Source: JAJYUU01 sp963822955
GTDB taxonomy: Bacteria > Actinomycetota > Actinomycetes > Streptosporangiales > Streptosporangiaceae
DNA length: 64,000 bases
Assembly (NCBI GenBank): GCA_963822955.1
Contig: CAWGJS010000001.1
Location: 992,001 to 1,056,000 of the forward strand
Reading direction: 5' to 3'
Both the position numbers and the translations under genes were made by a program. Below, piece after piece: positions 8,092-16,624 of the stretch (positions within the stretch are counted from its first letter, which is position 1; each line of letters begins with the position of its first letter). Under the pieces are notes generated by a model. The model saw only the letters and a program-made list of their open reading frames with translations. It did no database searches and was not told the DNA's origin.

Positions 8092-9531
8092 TTAGTCCTG
8101 CCGAACTGCGTCCAGGGAGGATCTGTCTCCCTGGATGTTGTCCAGGCGAATCTCAGGCTGGCCGTTCGGCGCGGCGGGCGGCTGGTTTCTCCTTCTGATC
8201 AGGGAGGCGGCTAGGACCACCGCAAGGGCTGCCGCGTAGCCAACGCGCACTTGGCCAGGCAGCGTGACGCCAGGCCAGGGATGGGCTGGCGTGAAGTACC
8301 TGGCCGCCACGACAGCGAGCCACTCCGGTCGTCCGTCTATCGCCACCAAAGCTACGAGCAGGAGCGTGTACCAGCCGTAGAACGGTGTTGTCACCAGCAG
8401 CGCCGTCCCGGTCATCAAGACGGCGCCGCGCCACGGACGCGCGGGGTCGCCGAATCGCAGGACTGCGATGCTGGCCGCGGCAAGCACGGCCGCCGCTGCG
8501 ACCGCCGACCATTGCTGCGGCGTGATCAGATTGAGTAGCTCGAAGCGTGAGCCGCCTGAATAGCCTTCCTCGTTCAGGTAGCCCGGCAGGAATCCGATGA
8601 CGGCACCGCCGACGGCAATCAGATGCGGCAGGTACACGATCCCGATGGCTCCGACCGCCGATGTTGCCACGGCCACCGGGTGCCGGCGCAGAACGGCCGG
8701 TGCGACCACTGCGGGGGTGATCTTGGTAGCGATCGCCAGCCCGAGTAGCGCCCCGCCGGCGATTGCACGCCAGCGGCCGCCTGGCCGACTCAGGACGAGC
8801 AGCGCCGCCACGACGAGAAACGCTGCCAGGACATCAATATGCGCATTGTTGCCGGCCTCCAGGCCGACGACCGGGCACCAAGCCCAGAGTACGGCCAGCC
8901 TCGGGTCGCGGCCGAGCCAGCGGAGGCCGAAGAGTAGCAGGATTGTTGTGCCTAGCGCACAGATCGCCGCTGCGGCCTGGATAGGCTTCGCTCCGCCGCG
9001 CCCGCCCGATAGCTCATAGACGCCAGCAAAGTAGGCCTCGGCCACTGGCGGGTAGATAGTGTGCACGGTTGGCCGGTTAATTCGCGTGCAGCCTGCGGAT
9101 AGCGCGGCGTCCGGTCGTGCAGCTGCCTGGCTGGCGGTTACGCAATGCGGCCCGGTTGCCGGCCAGAGGAAGGTGTCGCGCAGGCTCGTGAGTTGTGTCC
9201 CAGCCGGTACGTACTGGTACGGGTCGACTCCAGCGGCCTGTACCCGGCCGTCCCATATATAGCGGTACAGGTCGTCACTGCTCCTGGGTGGCGCCGACAG
9301 GGCCGCGAGCTGGATTGCCAGCCCGCCCAGGAGGATGATCGGGATCGCCCGGCGCGGGCCCGTCCGCAGAATCAGCCATGCCCCGGCCGCGAACGCGGCC
9401 CAGAGCGCTGCCTCGACCGGCAGCGGGTAGCGAGCAGCCAGTCCCGACTGGTCCCGTACCGTCAGCCACGTCAGCCAGGTGACGGCTACCGCTGCTCCAG
9501 CTGACGCGGCTGCGCGCATCCCTCCGGTCAT
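8092..9531 (-). CDS. GT87-like polyprenol-phosphate-dependent glycosyltransferase
   Basis: 479-residue integral membrane protein with about ten hydrophobic helices. After the second helix it has APPRSSDDLYRYIWDGRV, the acidic first-loop motif of GT-C fold mannosyltransferases (GT87/DUF2029). Such enzymes take a sugar from a polyprenyl-phosphate donor outside the membrane and add it to a glycolipid or protein. The acceptor is unknown. A direct-repeat operator lies 52 bases upstream, shared in type with the rest of the cluster to 18.7 kb, so it is probably controlled by the neighbouring two-component system. Confidence 0.8.
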   Translation of the reverse strand: MTGGMRAAASAGAAVAVTWLTWLTVRDQSGLAARYPLPVEAALWAAFAAGAWLILRTGPRRAIPIILLGGLAIQLAALSAPPRSSDDLYRYIWDGRVQAAGVDPYQYVPAGTQLTSLRDTFLWPATGPHCVTASQAAARPDAALSAGCTRINRPTVHTIYPPVAEAYFAGVYELSGGRGGAKPIQAAAAICALGTTILLLFGLRWLGRDPRLAVLWAWCPVVGLEAGNNAHIDVLAAFLVVAALLVLSRPGGRWRAIAGGALLGLAIATKITPAVVAPAVLRRHPVAVATSAVGAIGIVYLPHLIAVGGAVIGFLPGYLNEEGYSGGSRFELLNLITPQQWSAVAAAAVLAAASIAVLRFGDPARPWRGAVLMTGTALLVTTPFYGWYTLLLVALVAIDGRPEWLAVVAARYFTPAHPWPGVTLPGQVRVGYAAALAVVLAASLIRRRNQPPAAPNGQPEIRLDNIQGDRSSLDAVRQD

Positions 9532-9582
9532 CCGGCCACGCTGTCAGCAATCGGCTGGCTGCGCGACGCCTCGCGCGAGGCG

Positions 9583-9598
9583 GTAAGCGTTCGTTAAG
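9583..9598 (-). promoter_or_regulatory. Direct-repeat operator before the GT87 gene
   Basis: On the minus strand it reads CTTAA-CGAACG-CTTAC: two half sites 11 bases apart. It overlaps the methyltransferase stop codon and lies 52 bases before the GT87 start. It belongs to the six-site set described in the findings. Confidence 0.55.
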
Positions 9599-10232
9599 AT
9601 CTGCCGTCCGTGCGGCTGCAGGCCAGCGCGACAAACCAGCGGCCCGCGTCGGCCCAGACCTCGGTCAGGCGCAGGCCGGAGGCTGCGGTCAGCGGGCCAA
9701 CCTGGTCGAGACCGACCCAGGCCCACGGAAACCAGGTGCCGGTCATGGCGGCGGTTCGCAGGCGCACCAGCTCGCGGCGCGCCGGCATCCCCGGCGGACC
9801 GACCTCGGCCACGACCGTGCCGCCGGGCATCAGGAGGCTCTGAATCCGTCGCAGCAGTGCTGACGGATCGCCGCCGATTCCGATATTGCCGTCGGCGAGT
9901 ACGGCGGTGGCCCAGCGCCCGGTTCCCGGCAGGTAGCCGAAAACGTCGCGCTGGAGCGCCAGGGCTCCGCGTGAGCGGGCCAGGCGGACGGCGTACGGGG
10001 TGATGTCGATGGCGAGGGCCGGGACTCCTCGCTCCGCCAGCGCCACTGTCAGCCTTCCTGGTCCAGCGCCGACGTCCAGCGTGGGACCGGCGCACCGGTC
10101 CAGCAGCGATCCGTCACCGGGAGCAGCCTTCAGCCAGCGCTGCGCTGCCAGCGGCGCCGATCCCCCGCCATGATCCTCGAGCTCCGGCCAGGCCATGCCC
10201 GCCAGGGCCAGCTCGTAGAGTTCGCCGATCAC
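9594..10232 (-). CDS. Class I SAM-dependent methyltransferase
   Basis: 212-residue Rossmann methyltransferase. Motif I is TLDVGAGPGRLTVAL, followed by the acidic end of strand 2 in ALAIDITPYAVRLA, then VLADGNIGIGGDP and the late GGTVVAEVGPPG. Start GTG at 10232 is chosen because GGAGGG lies 8 bases upstream; an upstream start would add 10 residues. It is divergent from the response regulator gene, with an operator between them. Substrate unknown. In this setting it probably modifies a sugar, lipid or nucleotide intermediate. Confidence 0.82.
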   Translation of the reverse strand: MIGELYELALAGMAWPELEDHGGGSAPLAAQRWLKAAPGDGSLLDRCAGPTLDVGAGPGRLTVALAERGVPALAIDITPYAVRLARSRGALALQRDVFGYLPGTGRWATAVLADGNIGIGGDPSALLRRIQSLLMPGGTVVAEVGPPGMPARRELVRLRTAAMTGTWFPWAWVGLDQVGPLTAASGLRLTEVWADAGRWFVALACSRTDGRS

Positions 10233-10321
10233 GCTAGAGTCCCTCCGTCGGGTCCGGGGCACGCCGGGATGCGCCTCTCCGGGCGAGGCGGACAGCTTAT
10301 CCGCGCCTGCCCCAGCAGACC

Positions 10322-10337
10322 CTTACGAAGCTGTGAC
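10322..10337 (+). promoter_or_regulatory. Direct-repeat operator between methyltransferase and response regulator
   Basis: CTTAC-GAAGCT-GTGAC, half sites 11 bases apart. A -10-like TAAGAT lies at 10376-10381, so the site would sit just upstream of the -35 region. That is the usual place for an activating OmpR-type regulator. It suggests autoregulation of the two-component genes and joint control of the divergent methyltransferase. Confidence 0.65.
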
Positions 10338-10434
10338 GAGATTCCCCGCGCGCCGCCCGGGTCCGCCGCAATGGCTAAGATCGGCCAGTGACCTGCGTTT
10401 ACGTGCCGGCGGGACGGCAAGGCCGGACGTCCGG

Positions 10435-11148
10435 ATGCTGAGCAACCCGGACCCGCCGGGCCGGATCATGGTCGTGGACGACGATGCGACCGTCAGCGAC
10501 GTTGTCGGGCGCTATCTGGTGCGGGACGGCCATCAGGTGGATTGCGTCCAGGACGGCTATGAGGCTTTGCGCCGGATCGAGAGGGAGCCGCCAGACCTGA
10601 TCGTGCTGGACCTGATGCTGCCCGGCATCGACGGCCTCGAGGTATGCCGGCGGATCCGGGAGCGCTGGCCCATCCCCGTGGTGATGCTCACCGCGCTCGG
10701 CGAGGAGACCAACAGGGTGGTCGGATTCGAGACTGGCGCCGACGACTACGTCACCAAGCCGTTCAGCCCGCGCGAGCTGGCGCTGCGGGTCAGGTCGGTG
10801 CTGCGGAGGGCACGGGGCGGCGGGATGGACGTGCCGCCCCTCAGCGTTATCAGCGATGGCGACCTGACGGTCGATCTGGGCGCGCACGAGGCACGGATCG
10901 GCACGGCGCTGCTGACCCTGACGTCGCGCGAATATGACCTGCTGGTGTTCCTGATGCGTCATCAGCGGCAGGCCTTCACCCGCGAGCAGCTGCTGGAGCA
11001 CGTGTGGAACTGGTCGTTCGGAGACACCTCCACGGTGACGGTCCACGTGCGCAGGCTCCGCGAGAAGCTCGAGCACGACCCGATGCTGCCGCAGCGGATC
11101 GTCACGGTATGGGGGGTCGGATATCGCTATGAGCCGGAGGCAGCATGA
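10435..11148 (+). CDS. OmpR/PhoB-family response regulator
   Basis: 237 residues. The receiver domain begins IMVVDDDATVSD (acidic pair), has the phosphoacceptor aspartate in LIVLDLMLPG, and the conserved lysine in DDYVTKPFSPREL. The C-terminal half is a winged helix with LTSREYDLLVFLMRH, TREQLLEHVW and TVTVHVRRLREKLE, then RIVTVWGVGYRY. Start ATG 10435 is the first one close to the receiver domain; a longer in-frame start at 10333 would fall inside the operator. Its last 4 bases overlap the kinase start, so both are made together. Probable binder of the direct-repeat operators in this cluster. Confidence 0.93.
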   Translation: MLSNPDPPGRIMVVDDDATVSDVVGRYLVRDGHQVDCVQDGYEALRRIEREPPDLIVLDLMLPGIDGLEVCRRIRERWPIPVVMLTALGEETNRVVGFETGADDYVTKPFSPRELALRVRSVLRRARGGGMDVPPLSVISDGDLTVDLGAHEARIGTALLTLTSREYDLLVFLMRHQRQAFTREQLLEHVWNWSFGDTSTVTVHVRRLREKLEHDPMLPQRIVTVWGVGYRYEPEAA

Positions 11149-12359
11149 TTTCCTGGGGTGACCTGTGGACGGTCAGCTACACGGTCGCGGGGATCGCCGT
11201 TGCGGCATCGGCCGTCGGCTTCATCGCCCTGCGAATGATGGCAGCGCGCTCGGTGGCAAGCCTCCTGGCTGTCATAGCGGCCGTCACCGTCATCTCGACG
11301 CTGGGCGGAGTCGTGGTGATCGCGAAGGAGATGTTCATCTCCGTCAAGGATCTCGACGTGGTGATGGCAGTCGTGGTGATCGCGGGGATCGCCGGATTTG
11401 CGGTCTCCCAGATCGTCGGCCGGCGGGTATCGGCGGCGTGCCGGCTGCTGCTGGCGGCAGTGCGGGACGTGGGCGGCACCGGCGAGTACCGTCACCCGAC
11501 GGACCTGCTCCCGGCTGAGCTGGCCGGCCTGTCGCAGGAACTGGAGTGCGCGCATCGGCGGCTGGCCGAAGCGCGCGACCGGGAACGCGCGCTGGAGGCG
11601 AGCCGGCGGGAGCTGATCGCGTGGGTCAGCCATGACCTGCGCACCCCGCTGGCAGGGTTGCGCGCGATGGCTGAAGCGCTAGAGGACCGCGTGGTGATCG
11701 ACCAGCAGACAGTGAGCAGGTATCACGCGCAGATCCGCGGCGAGACTGACCGGCTCGCCCTCATGATCGACGACCTGTTTGAGCTGTCTCGAATCCACAC
11801 CGGCGTGCTGCGGCTCTCCCGCGGGCTCGTCGGCCTCGATGACTTGATCGGCGAGGCCATGATGAGCGCGGAGCCGCTGGCGCGAGCCAAGGGCGTGCTG
11901 CTGCGTGGCCAGGCGGGCGCCCTGCCTGTTTTCGTGGACGCCGCCGAGGTCGGGCGTGCGCTGCGCAATCTGGTGATCAACGCGATCCGGCATACGCCGT
12001 CGGACGGCGCCGTCGAGGTACTGGGTAATGAGGAGTCAGGCATGGCCCTGGTCAGCGTGTCCGACTCATGCGGCGGGATTCCGGCGGAACACCTGCCCAG
12101 AGTGTTCGACGTGGCGTTCCGCGGTGAGACCGCACGCACGCCCGGGCCCGGCGAGGGCGCGGGTCTCGGGCTCAGTATCGCGCGTGGCATTATCGAGGCT
12201 CATTCCGGCCAGATCGCCGTGCGTAACGTCGGCCCGGGCTGCCAGTTCATCATCCGGCTGCCGCTGGCACCCGGCGCGAGCGAGCCGCCTGACCGAAGTA
12301 TCCGGCTGCATCCGGATGGTCTCGCAAATTCGGCTGCAGCCGACCCGGCAGCTCGCTAG
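11145..12359 (+). CDS. Membrane histidine kinase
   Basis: 404 residues. Three hydrophobic segments lie in the first 90 residues with only short loops outside, so it probably senses a membrane-associated signal. A HAMP-like linker follows. The HisKA motif WVSHDLRTPLAG puts the phosphorylated histidine at about residue 163. The ATPase domain shows the N box LRNLVINAIRHTP, the G1 motif SDSCGGIP and the G2 motif GEGAGLGLSIARG. It partners the response regulator, which overlaps it by 4 bases. Confidence 0.92.
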   Translation: MISWGDLWTVSYTVAGIAVAASAVGFIALRMMAARSVASLLAVIAAVTVISTLGGVVVIAKEMFISVKDLDVVMAVVVIAGIAGFAVSQIVGRRVSAACRLLLAAVRDVGGTGEYRHPTDLLPAELAGLSQELECAHRRLAEARDRERALEASRRELIAWVSHDLRTPLAGLRAMAEALEDRVVIDQQTVSRYHAQIRGETDRLALMIDDLFELSRIHTGVLRLSRGLVGLDDLIGEAMMSAEPLARAKGVLLRGQAGALPVFVDAAEVGRALRNLVINAIRHTPSDGAVEVLGNEESGMALVSVSDSCGGIPAEHLPRVFDVAFRGETARTPGPGEGAGLGLSIARGIIEAHSGQIAVRNVGPGCQFIIRLPLAPGASEPPDRSIRLHPDGLANSAAADPAAR

Positions 12360-12363
12360 GCCC

Positions 12364-12382
12364 CCCGCCCGCGGCGGGCGGG
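12364..12382. terminator. GC-rich hairpin between convergent genes
   Basis: CCCGCCCG-CGG-CGGGCGGG forms a perfect 8-bp stem with a 3-base loop just after the kinase stop and before the end of the opposite epimerase gene. There is no T tract, so it may act as a bidirectional, actinobacterial-type terminator. Confidence 0.5.
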
Positions 12383-12409
12383 CGCATGCCGTGACATCGC
12401 TGCGGCCAG

Positions 12410-13489
12410 TCACCGGCCACGGAGGCTGACCTCATGGCCATCGGCTGGCTCGCGGAGCGGGGCACAGGCGAACTGGCTCATACCCCGGCTGAACGGAGTC
12501 ATAGCCCGGAATCCGAGCTCGCTGGTGGCCAGCTCAGCAGAGGCCACGATGTGGCGCACGTCCCCGAGCCGGAAGTGGCCGGTCACTTCTGGCTCAGGAC
12601 CGCCGACCGCGCCCGCCAGGGCCAGGGCCATCTCGCCGATGGTGTGCGGCTCGCCGCTGGCGATGTTATAGGAGCGCAGCTGACCGGCGTGGCCCGATCC
12701 AAACGCCGCGAGGTTGGCGGCCGCGATGTCCGCGGCATGCACGAAATCCCGCCGCTGCCCGCCGTCCTCGAACACCAGCGGCGCGCGGCCGGCCTCGAGC
12801 GCTGACCGGAAGATTGCCGCCACACCCGAGTAGGGGGTGTCGCGTGGCATTCTCGGGCCGTAGACGTTGTGATAGCGCAGCGCGACCGCGGTGCCTCCGG
12901 TGAGGCGTGCCCATACTGCTGCGAGCTGCTCCTGCGCGACCTTGCTGACCGCATAGGCGTTGCGCGGGTCCAGCGTCGCGGATTCGCTCACGACCGCAGG
13001 GCGCAGCTCGCTGGCGCAGTGCGGGCACCTGGGATCGAATCTGCCCAGGGCAAGGTCGCGGGGATCGCGGGGCAGCGGACGGACCTGGCCATGTTCAGGG
13101 CAGTCGTAGCTGCCCTCCCCGTAGACCACCATGGATGAGGCAAGGATCAGCCTGGGAACCTCGCGCCGCCCCATGGCGTCCAGTAGCACCGCCGTGCCCG
13201 TCACGTTGACATCGGAGTAGGCGGGCAGATCGGACAGGTCCACCCCGAGACCCACCAGCGCCGCCTGATGGCAGACCGCCTCGATGCCGTCCAGTGCCCT
13301 GCTGACCGCCACCCGGTCACGAATGTCGGCGACGACCAGCTCGGCGTCCCCCGGCCAGTACGCGGGCTTGCCGTCATGAACCGCTGGTGCCAGGGAGTCC
13401 AGACCGCGGACCTCATGGCCCGCCGCCAGGGCCGCATCAGCAACGTGAGAGCCGATGAAGCCAGCCGCACCGGTGATCAGAATCCGCAT
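12410..13489 (-). CDS. NAD-dependent epimerase/dehydratase (extended SDR)
   Basis: 359 residues. It begins MRILITGAAGFIGSHVADA, with the NAD-binding GxxGxxG motif, and has VDLSDLPAYSDVNV, SSMVVYGEG and the catalytic tyrosine/lysine in YAVSKVAQEQ. An insertion near residues 140-180 has CPEHG and CPHC, which look like a zinc-ribbon knuckle. Start ATG 13489 gives the glycine motif at the very N-terminus; a start at 13546 would add 19 residues with four cysteines but has a weak site. It probably makes or epimerises an NDP-sugar used by the GT2/GT87 enzymes nearby. Confidence 0.85.
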   Translation of the reverse strand: MRILITGAAGFIGSHVADAALAAGHEVRGLDSLAPAVHDGKPAYWPGDAELVVADIRDRVAVSRALDGIEAVCHQAALVGLGVDLSDLPAYSDVNVTGTAVLLDAMGRREVPRLILASSMVVYGEGSYDCPEHGQVRPLPRDPRDLALGRFDPRCPHCASELRPAVVSESATLDPRNAYAVSKVAQEQLAAVWARLTGGTAVALRYHNVYGPRMPRDTPYSGVAAIFRSALEAGRAPLVFEDGGQRRDFVHAADIAAANLAAFGSGHAGQLRSYNIASGEPHTIGEMALALAGAVGGPEPEVTGHFRLGDVRHIVASAELATSELGFRAMTPFSRGMSQFACAPLREPADGHEVSLRGR

Positions 13490-13541
13490 TCCCGCAGCCA
13501 AGCACGGACGACAGGCGGCGCAGAACGCCGGCCGGGGCTTC

Positions 13542-13557
13542 GTCACAACTTCGTAAG
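13542..13557 (-). promoter_or_regulatory. Direct-repeat operator between epimerase and GT2
   Basis: On the minus strand CTTAC-GAAGTT-GTGAC, nearly identical over its whole length to the site at 10322. It lies 52 bases before the epimerase start and 36 bases before the GT2 start. A -10-like TAGCGT at 13581-13586 ends 7 bases before the GT2 ATG, so that transcript is probably leaderless. Confidence 0.65.
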
Positions 13558-13593
13558 GGTCGCCCGGGGCTCTGCGCGGCTAGCGTTCCGGTC

Positions 13594-14244
13594 ATGCTGA
13601 CCGACGTCGTACTGCCCTGCCTCAACGAGGCATCGGCCTTGCCGTGGGTGCTCAGCCGGATGCCCCCCGGATACCGGCCCATAGTGGCTGATAACGGCTC
13701 CGACGACGGATCCGCCCAGGTCGCTGCCCAGCATGGCGCGGCGGTCGTGACCGTTACGCAGCGGGGCTTCGGTGCTGCCTGCCACGGCGGGCTGCTGGCC
13801 GCTACCAGCGAGATCGTCTGCTTCATGGACGCGGACGGGTCGCTGGATCCGGCTGACCTCCCGGTGGTCGCCGGGCCAGTGCTGGCCGGGTCCGCGGATC
13901 TCGTTCTCGGGCGCCGCCGTCCCGAGGGGCGCGGCGCGTGGCCGCTACATGCCCGGCTCGGCAACCGGGCTGTCGCCGCCGCGGTCCGTCGCCGGACCGC
14001 GGTACCGCTGCGCGACATCGGGCCGATGCGCGCCGCCCGACGGGCAGACCTCGGGCAACTGGGCCTGTCCGACCGCAGGTTCGGCTACCCGCTGGAAATG
14101 GTCATACGGGCTGCTGAGTCCGACTGGCGGATTGCCGAGCGGGACGTGCCCTATCGTCCGCGCACCGGGAAGTCCAAGGTCACCGGCACGGTCGGCGGCA
14201 CGCTGCGGACGATCAGCGACATGCGCAGAATTCTCGCGCAGTGA
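13594..14244 (+). CDS. GT2-family glycosyltransferase
   Basis: 216 residues, GT-A fold. DVVLPCLNEASAL at the N-terminus, then IVADNGSDDGSAQVA for nucleotide binding, and the metal-binding MDADGS. The late RTGKSKVTGTVGGT is typical of dolichol-phosphate-mannose/glucose-synthase-like enzymes that load a lipid carrier. No membrane segment is present. It could supply the polyprenyl-phosphate sugar used by the GT87-like enzyme, which is an inference from the pairing. The gene overlaps the next by 4 bases. Confidence 0.86.
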   Translation: MLTDVVLPCLNEASALPWVLSRMPPGYRPIVADNGSDDGSAQVAAQHGAAVVTVTQRGFGAACHGGLLAATSEIVCFMDADGSLDPADLPVVAGPVLAGSADLVLGRRRPEGRGAWPLHARLGNRAVAAAVRRRTAVPLRDIGPMRAARRADLGQLGLSDRRFGYPLEMVIRAAESDWRIAERDVPYRPRTGKSKVTGTVGGTLRTISDMRRILAQ

Positions 14245-15020
14245 CGGAGCGCGCCGATCGTGCTGCCGGCGCACCAGTACCGGTGAGGCGACCATCCGCC
14301 CAGGTCATCGTCATCGCCAAGGAGCCCGTTGCCGGCCGGGTGAAGACCAGGCTGACGCCGCCGTTCACTCCGCTGCAGGCGGCGCTCCTGGCTGAGGCGG
14401 CCCTGAGCGACACCCTGCACGCGGTCGCGCAGGTGACCGGCGCCCGGCACGTCCTTGCCCTTGACGGCGTCCCCGGTCGGTGGCTTCCGCCTGGCTTTGA
14501 CGTCATCGCCCAGCGGGGGCACGGACTCGACGAGCGGATAGCCGCCGCGTTCGACGAGGCGTACGCCGGTCTCCCGGTACCCGTGGTCCTGATCGGGATG
14601 GACACTCCGCAGGTGACCGCCTCCCTGCTTGAGTCGGCCATCCGGCCGCTGACAGACGGCAGCGCGGACGCCGTGCTCGGCCCGGCTGATGACGGCGGCT
14701 TCTGGCTCCTAGGCCTGCGCCAGCCGGACCCGATGCTGGTAGACGGCGTGCCCATGTCGACCGCGGACACCGGAGCGGCCCAGCTCGCCCGGCTGGAGGA
14801 CGCCAGACTGCGAGTACTGCAGCTGAGTTCCTGCACAGACGTTGACGACGCCGCCGGGGCGCTCGCCGTAGCTGCCGCGATTCCCCGAAGCCGCTTCGCA
14901 GCCACGCTGCGCGCGATGCAGCGTGGCCCGGCACTCGTGCCAGCGAAACCTCTGCCCAGTCGCGCAGCCCGGCCAGGAAGATCCACCGCCAGGGGCACCG
15001 GGCGCGTGCCGCTGTCGTGA
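14241..15020 (+). CDS. DUF2064 / TIGR04282-type glycosyltransferase-like protein
   Basis: 259 residues. IVIAKEPVAGRVKTRL near residue 24 and VLIGMDTPQVT, then VLGPADDGGFWLLGL, define the DUF2064 family, a nucleotide-sugar or nucleotidyltransferase-like fold often found beside GT2 enzymes. Some annotation systems call it an arsenosugar biosynthesis glycosyltransferase; nothing here points to arsenic. Starts at a GTG overlapping the GT2 stop, so the two proteins are translationally coupled. The C-terminal 25 residues are Arg/Pro-rich and probably disordered. Confidence 0.85.
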   Translation: MTERADRAAGAPVPVRRPSAQVIVIAKEPVAGRVKTRLTPPFTPLQAALLAEAALSDTLHAVAQVTGARHVLALDGVPGRWLPPGFDVIAQRGHGLDERIAAAFDEAYAGLPVPVVLIGMDTPQVTASLLESAIRPLTDGSADAVLGPADDGGFWLLGLRQPDPMLVDGVPMSTADTGAAQLARLEDARLRVLQLSSCTDVDDAAGALAVAAAIPRSRFAATLRAMQRGPALVPAKPLPSRAARPGRSTARGTGRVPLS

Positions 15021-15021
15021 C

Positions 15022-15037
15022 CTTACGGCTCTGTTAC
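15022..15037 (+). promoter_or_regulatory. Direct-repeat operator before the molybdopterin oxidoreductase
   Basis: CTTAC-GGCTCT-GTTAC, immediately after the DUF2064 stop and 75 bases before the next start. Same spacing and orientation to its gene as the other sites in the set. Confidence 0.6.
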
Positions 15038-15112
15038 CTGACGCCGCGGACCGGTCCGCGGGCACGGCTGGCGTGATTGGCTGCAAGGCCAGTAGACGGT
15101 TAGGGGGTCCTC

Positions 15113-16624
15113 ATGCGCGTTGCGCAGCTGCGCGGAAGGCTGGCCGCTGCCCGCTTGCGAGCAGCGAAGCTGAGATCGCCTGCACTCCGGTTTGCGTTGG
15201 CCGGGCTGGCTGCCGGCAGCGCCCTGGTCTTCGCGGCACGCACCGGGCTCCGCCGTGCACCTGCTGTGCGGGAACGCCGCAGAGCCCGGGGCCGGGACCG
15301 GCGGGCGCTACGCAGCCGGGCACAAACCCCCGTGAAGCAGCCCGCCGGGCTGCGGCACAGGCTGACCCGGCAGCCGCCAGGGCCGTTCCGGCCCGCCGCG
15401 TGGCGTAGCCCGCTGCGCGGGCAGTGGCTGACCTCGGTGCTCGGCCTGGTGCTGCTGGGCGGCCTTCCGGTGCTAGCGGTCACCGGCCTGCTGTCTTATG
15501 CGGCATACAACCCGCGGCTGCCGGGCAACGATCAGACTCCCGGCGCGCCGCTGCTGAGATTCTTCCTGTTCTCCTGGCCTACGGACCCCGCCTGGCTGTA
15601 CCGGTTCGACCAGGGCATCCACGTCACGCTAGGCCTGGCCCTGGTGCCCTTCGTCGTGGCCAAGCTGTGGTCGGTTCTGCCTAAGCTGTTCTCCTGGCCC
15701 CCGGTGCGATCGCCAGCGCATGCCCTTGAGCGGCTCAGCCTCGTCATGATCGTCGGCGGCGTGCTCTTCGAGTTCGTCACCGGCATACTGAACATCCAGA
15801 ACTACTACGTCTTCCCGTTCTCCTTCTATACCGCTCATCTGTATGGCGCCTGGGTGTTCATTGCGGGCCTTGTCGTCCATGTGATCCTGAAGTTCCCGCG
15901 CATGCGGGCAGGGCTGCGCTCGCGCAGCCTGCGACGCGAGCTGCGCACTCCGCTGGCCGAGACCCGGCCTGAGGAACCCGACCCCGCGGGACTGCGGGCA
16001 GCCGACCCGGCCGCGCCGACGATCTCACGTCGCGGGATGCTGGCCGCGGTCGGCGGAGCGTCGCTCACGCTCGTCGGCCTGGCGGTCGGCCAGTCGATCG
16101 GAGGCTGGACCCGCCGTACCGCGCTGCTCGGCCCGCGCGGGCTCTCGGCTGCCGACTCTGGAACCCTGCCAGTCAACCGGACCGCCGCGTCGATCGGGCT
16201 GACCGACGCCGATGTGGGCCATGCCTACCGGCTGGTCCTGGTGGGCACCCGGACGGTGAGCCTGACCCGCGAGCAGGTGGCGACACTGCCCCAGCGCACC
16301 GTGGTGCTGCCGCTGGCCTGCGTCGAAGGGTGGTCCTATTCGGCCAGCTGGACGGGGGTTCAGCTAGCCGAGCTGGCCCGGCTGGCGGGGATCCCCGAGC
16401 CGGCTTCGGCAATGGTCGAGTCGATCGAGCGCGGCGGATCCTTCCGCAAGGCCGCCCTGTCGGCGGCGCAGGTGAACGACACACGGTCCCTGCTCGCCCT
16501 GCGCATCAACGGGGCGGACCTGTCACACGACCACGGCTACCCGGCACGCACCATCGTCCCGGACGCACCCGGCGTGCATAACACCAAGTGGGTCAACAAG
16601 ATCATCTTCACGGAGCAATCGTGA
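15113..16624 (+). CDS. Molybdopterin-dependent oxidoreductase fused to a cytochrome b561-like membrane domain
   Basis: 503 residues. A basic cytoplasmic N-terminus of about 100 residues is followed by four hydrophobic helices (from WLTSVLGLVLLGG to VFIAGLVVHVILKF) that contain spaced histidines suited to haem binding. A twin-arginine-like SRRGMLAAVGG precedes another hydrophobic stretch. The outer C-terminal part is a sulfite-oxidase/YedY-like Mo domain; the probable Mo-ligand cysteine is in LPLACVEGWSYSASWTG, and DHGYPARTIVPDAPG is also typical. It likely passes electrons between the membrane and a periplasmic substrate. Substrate unknown. GTGA overlap couples it to the next gene. Confidence 0.85.
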   Translation: MRVAQLRGRLAAARLRAAKLRSPALRFALAGLAAGSALVFAARTGLRRAPAVRERRRARGRDRRALRSRAQTPVKQPAGLRHRLTRQPPGPFRPAAWRSPLRGQWLTSVLGLVLLGGLPVLAVTGLLSYAAYNPRLPGNDQTPGAPLLRFFLFSWPTDPAWLYRFDQGIHVTLGLALVPFVVAKLWSVLPKLFSWPPVRSPAHALERLSLVMIVGGVLFEFVTGILNIQNYYVFPFSFYTAHLYGAWVFIAGLVVHVILKFPRMRAGLRSRSLRRELRTPLAETRPEEPDPAGLRAADPAAPTISRRGMLAAVGGASLTLVGLAVGQSIGGWTRRTALLGPRGLSAADSGTLPVNRTAASIGLTDADVGHAYRLVLVGTRTVSLTREQVATLPQRTVVLPLACVEGWSYSASWTGVQLAELARLAGIPEPASAMVESIERGGSFRKAALSAAQVNDTRSLLALRINGADLSHDHGYPARTIVPDAPGVHNTKWVNKIIFTEQS

